From NCBI GenBank assembly GCA_963808705.1, contig CAWEHB010000004.1, positions 62,001 to 126,000 on the forward strand: DNA of 64,000 nucleotides, given 5' to 3'. The notes below the pieces were generated by a model. That model had not been told where the DNA came from, did no database searches, and worked only from the letters and a program-made list of their open reading frames with translations. The translations under genes were made by a program, and so were the position numbers. Below, piece by piece: positions 47,211 through 57,703 of this stretch. The DNA is from JASHPR01 sp963808705 (GTDB lineage Bacteria > Actinomycetota > Actinomycetes > Streptosporangiales > Streptosporangiaceae). The stretch's first letter is position 1; each line of letters opens with the position of its first letter.

Positions 47211-48773
47211 TCAGATCCAGCCGTGGTACCACATCCGGGACAGCCAGGAGGTGTACGGGACGACCCGGGCGGCCAGCACCGGGTACATGTAGTAGAAGTC
47301 CCACAGCACCGCCAGCACGTACGCGCCGGCCACGACCGCGCCCAGGCCGCGCCGGGCCGGGGCCGCGCGGGCCGGGCCGATGATCAGCCCCAGGCACAGC
47401 GTGATGCCGATGACCAGGAACGGGTCGAAGGCCACGGCGTAGAAGTAGAACTCGGTCCGGTGATCGTGCAGGGCGAACCAGAACCAGGGCAGCCACCCGG
47501 CGGCGACGCCCAGGAGCACCGCGCCCGCCCGCCAGTCCCGCCGCGCCAGCCACCAGATCAGCAAGGTCGCCAGCATCGGGATCGACACGTACCAGATGAA
47601 CGGCGTGCCGATGGCCAGCACCTCCTGGGAGCAGTTCGGCACGCCGCAGGTCTTCGGCGTCGCGTAGTAGAACGAGACCGGCCTGGTGACCAGGAGCCAG
47701 GTCCACGGCTGCGACTTGTACGGATGTCCCGTGGTCAGGCCGAGCCCGAACTGCAGCATGTACCTGTTGTACTGATACAGCGAGTCCAGCGCCGACCAGA
47801 TCGGCGTGGTGTTGCCGTGCTGCGCCGCCCAGTCCCGGTCATAGCCGTACGGCGAGGCGAACCAGCCGCTCCAGGACGCGAGGTAGGCGACCATCGGCAG
47901 CACCGCGAACGTGACCGGCAGCCATTTCCCGTCGCGGACCAGCGCGCCCCGCCACGGGTTGAGGTACCCGGCGGCGCGGCGCGCGCCCAGGTCCCAGGCC
48001 ACGCTGAGCAGCAGGAACGCGGGCAGGTACCAGATCCCGTTCCACTTCGACGCCACCGCGGCGCCCAGGCACAGCCCGGCCCCGGCGCGCCACCAGCGGA
48101 TGCCGAGCGCCGGGCCCTCGTCGCCGCCGGCCCCGGCGGCCGCCGCCGCCGCGATCCTGGCCCGCGACCAGTCCCGGTCGACCACCAGGCAGCCGAACGC
48201 GGCCAGGACCCAGAACATCACGAAGATGTCCAGCAGCGCCGTGCGGCTCATCACGAGCTCGAGCCCGTCCAGGGCCAGCAGCAGCCCGGCCACGCAGCCG
48301 AGCAGGGTCGACCTGGTCATCCGGCGCGCGATCCGGGCCGTCATCAGGATGGCCAGCGAGCCGACCAGGGCGACCGCGAACCGCCACCCGAACGGGGTCA
48401 GGCCGAACAGCCATTCCCCGCCCGCGATGAAGATCTTGCCGAGCGGGGGGTGCACGACCAGCTCGCCGCCCGTGGCGAGGATGTTCGTCTTGCCCTGGAC
48501 CAGCAGCTGGTCGGCGTTCTTGACGTGGTTGATCTCCACGCCGTGCCGCAGGATCCCGTACGCGTCGCCGACGTAGTACGTCTCGTCGAACACGACGGCC
48601 TTGGGCGTGCCCAGCCGGTAGAAGCGCAGGAACGCGCCGAGCGCGGTGACCAGGAGCGGCCCGGCCCAGCCCCAGACCGGGCTGCCCGGGATCGGCGGGG
48701 CCAGCCGCCCGGCGAGACCAGCCGCCCGGCTGGCCTGCTCGGCGGCCACAGGCTCGGTCTCGTATGCCGTCAT
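47211..48773 (-). CDS. pmt: Dolichyl-phosphate-mannose--protein mannosyltransferase (Pmt)
   Basis: GT-C fold membrane O-mannosyltransferase, 520 residues with about ten or more helices, using polyprenyl-phosphate mannose to glycosylate exported proteins. The first external loop has the catalytic acidic motif FDETYYVGDAYGIL (about residues 64-77), followed by HPPLGKIFIAGGEWLFG and TALLDIFVMFWVLAAFG. The end YYMYPVLAARVVPYTSWLSR and MWYHGWI is typical of actinobacterial Pmt. It is divergent from rsmI with 45 bases between starts, the same arrangement as Rv1002c/Rv1003 in M. tuberculosis. Confidence 0.93.
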   Translation of the reverse strand: MTAYETEPVAAEQASRAAGLAGRLAPPIPGSPVWGWAGPLLVTALGAFLRFYRLGTPKAVVFDETYYVGDAYGILRHGVEINHVKNADQLLVQGKTNILATGGELVVHPPLGKIFIAGGEWLFGLTPFGWRFAVALVGSLAILMTARIARRMTRSTLLGCVAGLLLALDGLELVMSRTALLDIFVMFWVLAAFGCLVVDRDWSRARIAAAAAAGAGGDEGPALGIRWWRAGAGLCLGAAVASKWNGIWYLPAFLLLSVAWDLGARRAAGYLNPWRGALVRDGKWLPVTFAVLPMVAYLASWSGWFASPYGYDRDWAAQHGNTTPIWSALDSLYQYNRYMLQFGLGLTTGHPYKSQPWTWLLVTRPVSFYYATPKTCGVPNCSQEVLAIGTPFIWYVSIPMLATLLIWWLARRDWRAGAVLLGVAAGWLPWFWFALHDHRTEFYFYAVAFDPFLVIGITLCLGLIIGPARAAPARRGLGAVVAGAYVLAVLWDFYYMYPVLAARVVPYTSWLSRMWYHGWI

Positions 48774-48818
48774 CGAGTGCCATGGTAGGCGCGGCCGGGC
48801 ACTAGCGTGGGGCGCGAC

Positions 48819-49760
48819 ATGGAACGCGCCAGGGAAGGCAGCCGCGCCGCGGCCCGCGGCCGGGCCGCCGCCGGCGACGCCGCCGCGCCCGGCGCGGGCG
48901 GCACGCTCACGCTCGCGGCCGCGCCGATCGGCAGGCCGCAGGATGCCTCGCCGCGGCTGGCCGCCGCGCTAGCCGCGGCGCCGGTCGTGGCCGCGGAGGA
49001 CACCCACCGGGTGCGCCGGCTCGCGTCCGCGCTGGGCGTGCGGATTAGCGGCCGGGTCGTCTCGTACTGGGACGAGGTGGAGGCGGCGAGGGTGCCCGGG
49101 CTGCTGGCCGAACTGGCCGCCGGGCGCGACGTCCTGCTGGTCACCGACGCGGGCATGCCCGGCATCAGCGACCCCGGGTACCGGCTGGTGGCCGCCGCGG
49201 CGCAGGCCGGGATCCGGGTCAGCGTGCTGCCCGGGCCCTCCGCGGTCACCGCCGCGCTCGCGGTCTCCGGGCTGCCCAGCGACCGGTTCTGCTTCGAGGG
49301 ATTCCCGCCGCGCCGGGCGGGCGAGCGGGCGCGCCGGTTCGCCGGGCTGGCCGCCGAGCCGCGGACGCTGGTTTTCTTCGAGTCGCCGCGCCGGCTGGCC
49401 GCGACGCTGGCCGGGCTGGCCGAGGCGCTCGGCCCCGGGCGGCCCGCGGTGGTGTGCCGCGAGCTGACCAAGACGTACGAGGAGGTCCGGCGCGGCACGC
49501 TGGCCGGGCTGGCCGCGTGGGCCGAGCCCGGCCAGCTGGGCGAGATCACCATCGTGGTGGCCGGGGCGCCGCCGCGCCGCGCCGACCCGGAGCAGGCCGC
49601 GCCGCGGGCCGCCGCAGGCGTCGCCGCGCGGCAGCGGGCGGGCACCCCGCGCAAGGCCGCGATCACCGAGGTCGCCCGCGAACTCGGCCTGCGCAAGCGG
49701 GACGTGTACGACGCCGTGCTGCGCTACGGCGCTGATGTTCCGGATGAATCGGAACGCTGA
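48819..49760 (+). CDS. rsmI: 16S rRNA (cytidine1402-2'-O)-methyltransferase
   Basis: SAM-dependent methyltransferase that modifies C1402 in the decoding centre of 16S rRNA. 313 residues from ATG 48819 (GTG 48807 is an alternative). Family motifs: LTLAAAPIGRPQDASPRLAA, VAAEDTHRVRRLASALG, LLVTDAGMPGISDPGYRLV, VLPGPSAVTAALAVSGLP, FEGFPPRRAGER, FFESPRRLAATL and CRELTKTYEEVRRG. In the usual N-terminal T-P-I-G-N segment this protein has A-P-I-G-R, a small deviation. Divergent from pmt and followed by metG. Confidence 0.94.
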   Translation: MERAREGSRAAARGRAAAGDAAAPGAGGTLTLAAAPIGRPQDASPRLAAALAAAPVVAAEDTHRVRRLASALGVRISGRVVSYWDEVEAARVPGLLAELAAGRDVLLVTDAGMPGISDPGYRLVAAAAQAGIRVSVLPGPSAVTAALAVSGLPSDRFCFEGFPPRRAGERARRFAGLAAEPRTLVFFESPRRLAATLAGLAEALGPGRPAVVCRELTKTYEEVRRGTLAGLAAWAEPGQLGEITIVVAGAPPRRADPEQAAPRAAAGVAARQRAGTPRKAAITEVARELGLRKRDVYDAVLRYGADVPDESER

Positions 49761-49807
49761 GCCAGCGCGCGGGCCCGGGCCGCGTCCGGTGGCCCTAGGC
49801 TGAGGGG

Positions 49808-51604
49808 ATGTCCGCAACGAGCCGTCACATACTGACCGCGCCGGCCTGGCCGTACGCCAACGGGCCCCGGCACATCGGGCACGTGTCCGGGTTCGGGCTG
49901 CCCGCCGACATGTTCGCCCGGTACCAGCGGATGACCGGCAACCAGGTGCTGATGGTCAGCGGCACCGACGAGCACGGCACGCCGATCCAGGTCCAGGCGG
50001 ACGCGGCGGGCGTCACCGCCCGGGAACTGGCCGACCGCTACAACCGGGTCATCGCCGAGGACCTGATCGGCCTGGACATGTCCTATGACCTGTTCACCCG
50101 GACGACCACGCGCAATCACTACGCGGTGACGCAGGAGATCTTCAAGGGGCTGTACGACAACGGCTACATCTTCCTGCGGACCACGATGGGGGCAATCTCG
50201 CCGTCGACCGGCCGGACGCTGCCGGACCGGTACATCGAGGGGACGTGCCCTATCTGCGGGTACCCGAGCGCGCGGGGGGACCAGTGCGACAACTGCGGCA
50301 ACCAGCTCGACCCGGCCGACCTGATCAACCCCCGCTCGAAGATCAACGGGGAGAAGCCGGCGTTCGTGGAGACCGAGCACTTCTTCCTCGACCTGCCGGC
50401 GTTCGCCGACGTGCTGGGGACCTGGCTGCAGAGCAAGAGCGGGCAGTGGCGATCCAACGTGCTCAAGTTCTCGCTCAACCTCCTCGACGACCTGAAGCCG
50501 CGGGCGGTCACGCGGGACCTCGACTGGGGCGTCCCGGTCCCGCTGGACGGCTGGCGGGACCGCCCGGACAAGCGGATCTACGTCTGGTTCGACGCCGTGA
50601 TCGGGTACCTGTCCGCGTCGATCGAGTGGGCGCGGCGGTCCGGCGACCCGGACGCCTGGCGGGCCTGGTGGCAGTCCCCGGACGCCGAGTCCTACTACTT
50701 CATGGGCAAGGACAACATCGTCTTCCACGCCGAGATCTGGCCGGCCATGCTGCTCGGCTACAGCGGCCGGGGCGACAAGGGCGGCACCCCGGGCGTGCTC
50801 GGCGCGCTCAACCTGCCGACCGAGGTGGTGGCCAGCGAGTACCTCACGATGGAGGGCCGCAAGTTCTCCTCGTCCCGGTCCGTCGTCATCTACGTCCGCG
50901 ACTTCCTGGAGCGGTACGACGTCGACGCGCTCCGGTACTACCTGGCCGTGGCCGGCCCGGAGAACCAGGACACCGACTTCACCTGGAGCGAGTTCATCCG
51001 GCGCAACAACGACGAGCTGCTGGCGAACTGGGGGAACCTGGTGAACCGGTCGGTGTCGTTCGCGGCCCGCAACATCGGCTCCATCCCGGAGGCGGGCTCG
51101 CTGACCGACGCGGACCGGCAGCTGGTCCAGCGCTCGCACGACGCGTTCAAGAATGTCGGCGATGCGCTGTCCCGGTCCCGGTTCAAGGCGGCGATCACCG
51201 AGACCATGCGCACGCTCGCCGAGGCCAACAAGTACCTGTCCGAGCAGGCGCCGTGGAAGCTGCGCGAGTCCGACCCCGAGCGCATGCGGACCATCTGCCA
51301 CGTGGCGCTGCAGCTCGTCGACGACGGCAAGACGCTACTGACCCCGTTCCTGCCGCGCTCGTCGCAGAAGGTCCACGAGATGCTCGGCGGGTCCGGCACC
51401 TGGTCGCCGATGCCGCGGATCGAGGAGGTCACCGAGGACGGCGGCACGCCTTACCCGGTGATCACCGGCGACTACCGCGGCGCGGCGCGGTGGCAGTCCC
51501 AGCCGATCCGGCCGGGCACGCCGCTGCAGCCGCCCACGCCGCTGTTCGCCAAGCTCGACCCCGGCCTGGCCGACGAGGAGCTGGCCCGGCTGGAGCAGGC
51601 GTGA
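49808..51604 (+). CDS. metG: Methionyl-tRNA synthetase
   Basis: Charges initiator and elongator tRNA-Met. 598 residues. The class I HIGH motif is in PYANGPRHIGH (residues 15-25); a zinc knuckle CPICGY/CDNCGNQ lies at about 146-165; the KMSKS equivalent is KFSSSR near residue 351, a variant known in actinobacterial MetRS. The anticodon-binding helical domain ends near 530, and no C-terminal tRNA-binding (EMAP-like) domain is attached. Its stop overlaps the tatD start (GTGA), so the two are translated together. Confidence 0.97.
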   Translation: MSATSRHILTAPAWPYANGPRHIGHVSGFGLPADMFARYQRMTGNQVLMVSGTDEHGTPIQVQADAAGVTARELADRYNRVIAEDLIGLDMSYDLFTRTTTRNHYAVTQEIFKGLYDNGYIFLRTTMGAISPSTGRTLPDRYIEGTCPICGYPSARGDQCDNCGNQLDPADLINPRSKINGEKPAFVETEHFFLDLPAFADVLGTWLQSKSGQWRSNVLKFSLNLLDDLKPRAVTRDLDWGVPVPLDGWRDRPDKRIYVWFDAVIGYLSASIEWARRSGDPDAWRAWWQSPDAESYYFMGKDNIVFHAEIWPAMLLGYSGRGDKGGTPGVLGALNLPTEVVASEYLTMEGRKFSSSRSVVIYVRDFLERYDVDALRYYLAVAGPENQDTDFTWSEFIRRNNDELLANWGNLVNRSVSFAARNIGSIPEAGSLTDADRQLVQRSHDAFKNVGDALSRSRFKAAITETMRTLAEANKYLSEQAPWKLRESDPERMRTICHVALQLVDDGKTLLTPFLPRSSQKVHEMLGGSGTWSPMPRIEEVTEDGGTPYPVITGDYRGAARWQSQPIRPGTPLQPPTPLFAKLDPGLADEELARLEQA

Positions 51605-52422
51605 CCGCAGGCGTTCCCCCGCCCGAGCCTCTCCCGGCCGAGGCGTTCGACAGCCACTGCCACCTGGACCTGATCGAGCGCCCGGTGCGCGAGGTGCTGG
51701 CGGACGCCCGGGCGGCCGGGATCACCCGGGTGGTCACGATCGGCGTGGACCTGCCCACCTCGCGCTGGGCGGCCGGCTGCGCGAACGCGCACCGCGACGT
51801 GTACGCGGCGGTGGCGGTGCACCCGAACGAGACCGCGCGGGCGGCCGCCTCGGCCACGGAGCGCGACGAGGTGCTGGCCGAGATCGGCGCGCTGGCCGGG
51901 CTGCCGCAGGTGCGGGCCATCGGGGAGACCGGCCTGGACTACTACCGGGACTGGGCGCCGCCGCCGGTGCAGCGGGAGTGGTTCCGGGCGCACATCGAGA
52001 TGGCCAAGCAGGCCGGCAAGCCCCTGGTGATCCACGACCGGGACGCGCACGAGGACGTGCTGCGGATCCTGGCCGCCGACGGGCCGCCGGAGCACGTGAT
52101 CTTCCACTGCTTCTCCGGCGACGCGGCCATGGCCAAGCGGTGCGCGGAGGCCGGGTACCTGATGAGCTTCGCCGGCAACGTGACGTTCTCCAACGCCCAG
52201 CCGCTCCGCGACGCGGCCGCGGTGGCGCCCGTCGAGCTGATCCTGGCCGAGACCGACGCGCCGTTCCTCACCCCGGTGCCGCACCGGGGCAAGCCGAACG
52301 CGCCCGCGATGGTAGCGCTCACGCTGCGCGCGATTGCCGAGGTCAAGCAGGCCGACCTGGCCACGCTGTGCGCGGCCGTCACCGCGACCGGGGAGCGCGT
52401 TTTCGGCCCCTTCGCCCGCTGA
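51601..52422 (+). CDS. tatD: TatD family metal-dependent hydrolase
   Basis: Amidohydrolase-fold DNase of the TatD family, 273 residues from GTG 51601, which overlaps the metG stop by 4 bases. Metal ligands are visible: FDSHCHLD (about 17-24), IGETGLDYYRDW (Glu), PLVIHDRDAHED (His), FHCFSGDAAMAKR (His) and AETDAPFLTPVPHRGKPN (Asp). Activity is probably 3'-5' exonuclease/DNase. In mycobacteria tatD is followed by rpfB and then rsmA; here the palindromic element at 52445 takes that place. Confidence 0.94.
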   Translation: MTAGVPPPEPLPAEAFDSHCHLDLIERPVREVLADARAAGITRVVTIGVDLPTSRWAAGCANAHRDVYAAVAVHPNETARAAASATERDEVLAEIGALAGLPQVRAIGETGLDYYRDWAPPPVQREWFRAHIEMAKQAGKPLVIHDRDAHEDVLRILAADGPPEHVIFHCFSGDAAMAKRCAEAGYLMSFAGNVTFSNAQPLRDAAAVAPVELILAETDAPFLTPVPHRGKPNAPAMVALTLRAIAEVKQADLATLCAAVTATGERVFGPFAR

Positions 52423-52444
52423 TGCGCGCAACCGGCCTGCGGTC

Positions 52445-52494
52445 CATGATCGTGGTCGATCCGTTACGACTATGGTCATCAATCAACCACGATC
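52445..52494. repeat. Second copy of the ATGATCGTGGT inverted repeat
   Basis: CATGATCGTGGTCGAT (52445-52460) is related to the left arm at 4813, differing by one base, and ATCAACCACGATC (52482-52494) matches 13 bases of the right arm exactly. The inner 13 bases of the arms pair with one mismatch. The 21-base spacer differs completely. It lies just after the tatD stop and before rsmA. Confidence 0.8.
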
Positions 52495-52541
52495 GCCGCT
52501 GGTCACCGCCTGGCCCGCGGCCGGCCGCTAGCCTGACCGGT

Positions 52542-53417
52542 GTGGCGCAGGAGGCCCCCCGGCTGCTCGGTCCGGCCGACATCAGGCAGATCGCCGGCCG
52601 CCTGGGCCTGCGGCCGTCCAAGCGGCTCGGCCAGAACTTCGTGACCGACGCCGGGACGGTCCGCCGGATCACCGCGCTGGCTCGCCTGGGCCCGGCCGAT
52701 GTCGTGCTCGAGGTCGGCCCGGGCTTCGGCTCGCTCACGCTGCCGCTGCTGGCCGCGGCCCGGCAGGTGATCGCGGTCGAGGCCGATCCGGCGCTCGCCG
52801 CGGAACTGCCGCGCACCGTGGCCGAGCGCGCTCCCGGGCTGGCCGGCCGCCTCCAGGTGGTGACCGCCGACGCGGCCCGGGTGCGAGACCTGCCCGGCGA
52901 GCCGCCGACCGCGCTGGTGGCCAACCTGCCGTACAACGTGGCGGTCCCGGTCGTGCTCCACCTGCTCGCCACGGTGCCGTCGCTGCGCCGCGGCCTGGTC
53001 ATGGTGCAGGCCGAGGTGGCGGACCGGATGAGCGCCCCGCCGGGCAGCCGGACCTACGGCGTGCCGTCGGTCAAGCTGGCCTGGTTCGCCGCGGCCCGGA
53101 AGGCGGGACAGGTGCCGCGGACCGTGTTCTGGCCGGTGCCGAGGGTCGACTCCGGCCTGGTGGCCTTCACCCGGCGAGAGCCGCCGCCGGGCGCGGGCCG
53201 CGGCGAGGTCTTCGCGGTCGTGGATGCCGCGTTCGCGCAGCGCCGCAAGACGCTGCGCGCCGCGCTGGCCCCGTGGGCGGGCTCGGCCGCGGCGGCGGAG
53301 CAGGTACTCAGGAACGCGGGGGTCGACCCGGCCCGGCGCGGGGAGTCGCTCGACGTGGCCGAGTTCACGCGGATCGCCGTGGCCGGCCGCCAGCCGGCGC
53401 CGGGCGCGCTGGCCTGA
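52542..53417 (+). CDS. rsmA: 16S rRNA (adenine1518-N6/adenine1519-N6)-dimethyltransferase
   Basis: KsgA/RsmA dimethylates two adenines near the 3' end of 16S rRNA; loss gives kasugamycin resistance. 291 residues from GTG 52542. The signature GLRPSKRLGQNFVTD (about 23-37), SAM motif I VVLEVGPGFGSLTLPLL, motif IV LVANLPYNVAVPV and the C-terminal AAFAQRRKTLRAAL are all present. Upstream in-frame sequence belongs to the tatD antisense or shifted frame and lacks similarity. It precedes ispE as in other actinobacteria. Confidence 0.95.
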   Translation: MAQEAPRLLGPADIRQIAGRLGLRPSKRLGQNFVTDAGTVRRITALARLGPADVVLEVGPGFGSLTLPLLAAARQVIAVEADPALAAELPRTVAERAPGLAGRLQVVTADAARVRDLPGEPPTALVANLPYNVAVPVVLHLLATVPSLRRGLVMVQAEVADRMSAPPGSRTYGVPSVKLAWFAAARKAGQVPRTVFWPVPRVDSGLVAFTRREPPPGAGRGEVFAVVDAAFAQRRKTLRAALAPWAGSAAAAEQVLRNAGVDPARRGESLDVAEFTRIAVAGRQPAPGALA

Positions 53418-53549
53418 CCAGGACACCATGGCGGCCGGCCTGGACCGCGGCCGGCAGGTTCCCCTCCCGCGGCCGCCGATCCAGCCGGCCGCGGGCCTTA
53501 TGCGGCTCGGGCACGCCATGACGACGGCACCGCGTACGATGGGCTGATC

Positions 53550-54470
53550 GTGACGCCTGTGACTGTCCGGGTTCCCGCGAAGGTGAATCTGCAGCTCTCC
53601 GTGGGACCGCGGCGTGACGACGGCTACCACGACCTGGTCACCGTGTTTCACGCCGTGTCACTTTTCGACGAGGTGACCGTGCGGCCGGCCGACCGGACCA
53701 GCGTGCGGGTGACCGGGCAGGACGCAGCCTCGGTCCCGGCCGGGCAGGCCAATCTCGCGGCGCGCGCGGCGCGCGCCCTGGCGGCCAGGCTGCGCCGCAG
53801 GAGCAAGTCCGCGGTGCACATCGAGATCCGCAAGAAGATTCCGGTGTCGGCGGGCCTGGCGGGTGGCAGCGCGGACGCCGCGGCCGCCCTGGTGGCGTGC
53901 AATGACCTCTGGGGGGCGGGCCTGTCCCCGGCGGAGCTGCGTGACGTCGCGGCCGGCGTCGGCAGCGACGTCCCGTTCGCGCTGCTCGGGGGGACCGCCA
54001 TCGGGCAGGGGCGCGGCGAGCGGCTCACCGCCGCGCTGGCCGCGGGCACCTACCACTGGGTGCTGGCCTTCGCCGCCGGCGGGCTGTCCACGCCCGAGGT
54101 GTACGCGACATGCGACCGGCTGCGGGCCGCCCGCGGCAACGGGACCGGGGCGGTGCTGAGCACCGAGCTGATGGCCGCGCTGCGCTCCGGCGATCCCGCC
54201 GCGGTGGGCCCGCTGCTCAGCAACGACCTGCAGCCCGCGGCCGTCTCGCTGCGCCCGGACCTGCGCCGGGCGCTGGCCGCGGGCCGGGAGTTCGGGGCGC
54301 TCGGCGCGATCGTCTCCGGTTCCGGGCCCACCTGCGCCTTCCTCGCCGCGAACGCCGGGCAGGCCCGGGAGCTCGCGGTGTCGCTGACCGGCGCCGGGGT
54401 CTGCCGCGGCGCGGTCCGGGTCAAGGGCCCGGCCGCGGGCGCCGCGGTCGTCGCCGCGGAGCCGGAGTGA
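53550..54470 (+). CDS. ispE: 4-diphosphocytidyl-2-C-methyl-D-erythritol kinase
   Basis: GHMP kinase of the MEP isoprenoid pathway, phosphorylating CDP-ME. 306 residues from GTG 53550. The N-terminal VRVPAKVNLQLSVGPRRDDG holds the catalytic Lys and substrate-binding residues; the GHMP ATP loop is PVSAGLAGGSADAAAALVA (about 100-118); motif 3 is GAIVSGSGPTCAFLA. Downstream of rsmA by 132 bases. It provides isoprenoid precursors such as the polyprenyl phosphate used by Pmt, though that link is only metabolic. Confidence 0.95.
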   Translation: MTPVTVRVPAKVNLQLSVGPRRDDGYHDLVTVFHAVSLFDEVTVRPADRTSVRVTGQDAASVPAGQANLAARAARALAARLRRRSKSAVHIEIRKKIPVSAGLAGGSADAAAALVACNDLWGAGLSPAELRDVAAGVGSDVPFALLGGTAIGQGRGERLTAALAAGTYHWVLAFAAGGLSTPEVYATCDRLRAARGNGTGAVLSTELMAALRSGDPAAVGPLLSNDLQPAAVSLRPDLRRALAAGREFGALGAIVSGSGPTCAFLAANAGQARELAVSLTGAGVCRGAVRVKGPAAGAAVVAAEPE

Positions 54471-54609
54471 GCGAGCCGGAGGGCGCCGCGTTGCCTGGAC
54501 TGAGGAGCCGAAGCGAGGCACGAGCGCACGGCGACGAGGGAAGGAAACGCAGTGAAGGGGGAATGGGGAGGCGGGCGGGGCCCCGTAGGCGAGCGAACCA
54601 GGAAGCACA

Positions 54610-56382
<1,773 letters not shown>

Positions 56383-56410
56383 CCGCCGGGAACGCGTCCG
56401 GCGCTGGAAC

Positions 56411-56504
56411 CTCTTTCATCCTCCCCACGACTGCCCACGTACTCTGAGCCTGAGATCAACGGATGAAAAAGTTCACTGTGAGCCTGAGATCGGCGGATGA
56501 AAGG
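56411..56504 (+). repeat. Dispersed 61-nt palindromic element plus partial tandem copy
   Basis: CTCTTTCATCC (56411-56421) and GGATGAAAAAG (56461-56471) are the ends of a 61-base element whose middle contains ACTGCCCACGTACT and CCTGAGATC. Immediately after, 56475-56504 repeats the right half (ACTGTGAGCCTGAGATC, then CGGATGAAAGG). The same element occurs inverted at 63569-63630. It provides the AAAGGGG in front of the next small gene. Confidence 0.85.
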
Positions 56505-56517
56505 GGTCAATGCCGGG

Positions 56518-56784
56518 ATGACGGATGACGGTGGCTCGAAATGGTCGGTCGGCTCGCAGAACTCCATCTTGAGCATCGGCTCGAAAGGCTCGATCCTGTC
56601 GGTCGGCTCGGCCGGTTCGATCCTGTCCGTGGGGTCGGCGGGCTCGATCCTGTCGGTGGGCTCGGTGGGCTCCGCGGCCGGCGTGGGCTCGATCTTGTCG
56701 GCCGCCAGCGTGGGCTCGATCCTGTCGGCGCTCTCCATCCGGTCCATCCTGGCCTGGAAATCCGGCCGCGAGCTGCCCGGCTGA
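56518..56784 (+). CDS. Small nonapeptide-repeat protein, function unknown
   Basis: An 88-residue protein with an almost perfect nine-residue period: SILSIGSKG, SILSVGSAG, SILSVGSAG, SILSVGSVG, then SILSAASVG and SILSALSIR after one disrupted unit. It begins MTDDGGSKWSVGSQN and ends SILAWKSGRELPG. Alternating small and aliphatic residues suggest stacked beta strands or an amphipathic sheet. No signal peptide or membrane helix is evident. I recall similar repeat proteins in actinobacteria, all unassigned. ATG 56518 has AAAGGGG 11 bases upstream; ATG 56497 is inside the repeat element and less likely. Confidence 0.7.
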   Translation: MTDDGGSKWSVGSQNSILSIGSKGSILSVGSAGSILSVGSAGSILSVGSVGSAAGVGSILSAASVGSILSALSIRSILAWKSGRELPG

Positions 56785-56837
56785 GCTCAGCCGCGGTCCG
56801 CGAGCCGCCCGGATGAGCTCAGCCGCGGTCTGCGAGC
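56782..56837. repeat. 24-bp direct repeat at two convergent gene ends
   Basis: 56782-56805 and 56814-56837 share 23 of 24 bases, beginning TGAGCTCAGCCGCGGTC. The first copy starts with the stop codon of the nonapeptide-repeat gene; the second covers the last codons and stop of the SGNH gene. It looks like a small duplication of one gene tail. Confidence 0.8.
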
Positions 56838-57703
56838 AGGAAGGCCCGGGCGATGACCCGGTAGCCGGCCGGCCGGGCGTGCACGTTCGGCCCGCGCGGC
56901 GGCGGCGCGCACTCCCAGGTCCACTGGCAGACCGCGGCCACGTTGCGGGGAACGGTGCCGACGCCGGCCACCGTCACGCGGCCGGTGAAGTCCGCGCTGT
57001 GAAAGGCGCCGAACACGTCGGCCACCCGGGCGCCGAAGGCCTCGTAGACGGCGGTCAGCATCCGGTTGTACTCGGCGACGACCCGCTCGGACACGCGCGC
57101 GACCGCCTGGCCGAGCAGGCCGTCACGCCACTCGGCGAGCGCGGGCACGTAGTAGTTCATCCCGATGATGCCTACCTTGCCGCCGGCCGCCGCGCGGAGC
57201 CGGTACATGATCTTCGTGAGGTTGGCGGCGGTCTCGGGGAAGCTCTTCGTGACGCACGTGGCCATCCGGACGATGTCCGGGTCGGTGATGCACGAGTCGG
57301 GATCGTTGGCGCCGATGTCCATGGTGATCAGCGAGACCTGGCCGCGGTGCGCCCGCAGGAAGCTGACAGCCGTGGCGAGCTGCGAGCCGGCCCGGTAGCG
57401 GCACAGCCCGCCGCCGCCGATCATCGTGCCGGTGGTCTCGCCGTCACAGCCGAGCTTGACCAGCCTCAGGCCGGGATCACCGCGGCGCAGCATGGCGTAG
57501 AGCTGGTCGGCGTAGCCCTGCCCGGTCGGCGCGCTGGCCCCGGCCGGATCAGGCTGGACGCCCTGGGACAGCGAGTCGCCGAGGGCAAGGTAATAGCTGA
57601 TCCTCGGGCGGACCGGGTGCTGCGCCGAGCCTCCCCCGGTCGCCGACGTCAGCGCGGCCAGCACGGTCATGACCAGGCCGACGAGGGTAGCAACGCCACG
57701 CAC
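56819..57703 (-). CDS. Secreted SGNH/GDSL hydrolase
   Basis: Exported esterase/lipase-like enzyme of the SGNH family, 294 residues from GTG 57703, which has AGGAGG just upstream. An N-terminal hydrophobic segment (VATLVGLVMTVLAALTSA) acts as a signal peptide. Block I is ALGDSLSQG with nucleophile Ser44; block III is MDIGANDPDS (Asn); block V is the C-terminal VHARPAGYRVIA with the catalytic His. Cysteine pairs (C-D-G, L-C-R-Y, S-C-I-T, T-C-V-T) fit disulfides in a secreted protein. Substrate unknown. Confidence 0.87.
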   Translation of the reverse strand: MRGVATLVGLVMTVLAALTSATGGGSAQHPVRPRISYYLALGDSLSQGVQPDPAGASAPTGQGYADQLYAMLRRGDPGLRLVKLGCDGETTGTMIGGGGLCRYRAGSQLATAVSFLRAHRGQVSLITMDIGANDPDSCITDPDIVRMATCVTKSFPETAANLTKIMYRLRAAAGGKVGIIGMNYYVPALAEWRDGLLGQAVARVSERVVAEYNRMLTAVYEAFGARVADVFGAFHSADFTGRVTVAGVGTVPRNVAAVCQWTWECAPPPRGPNVHARPAGYRVIARAFLLADRG

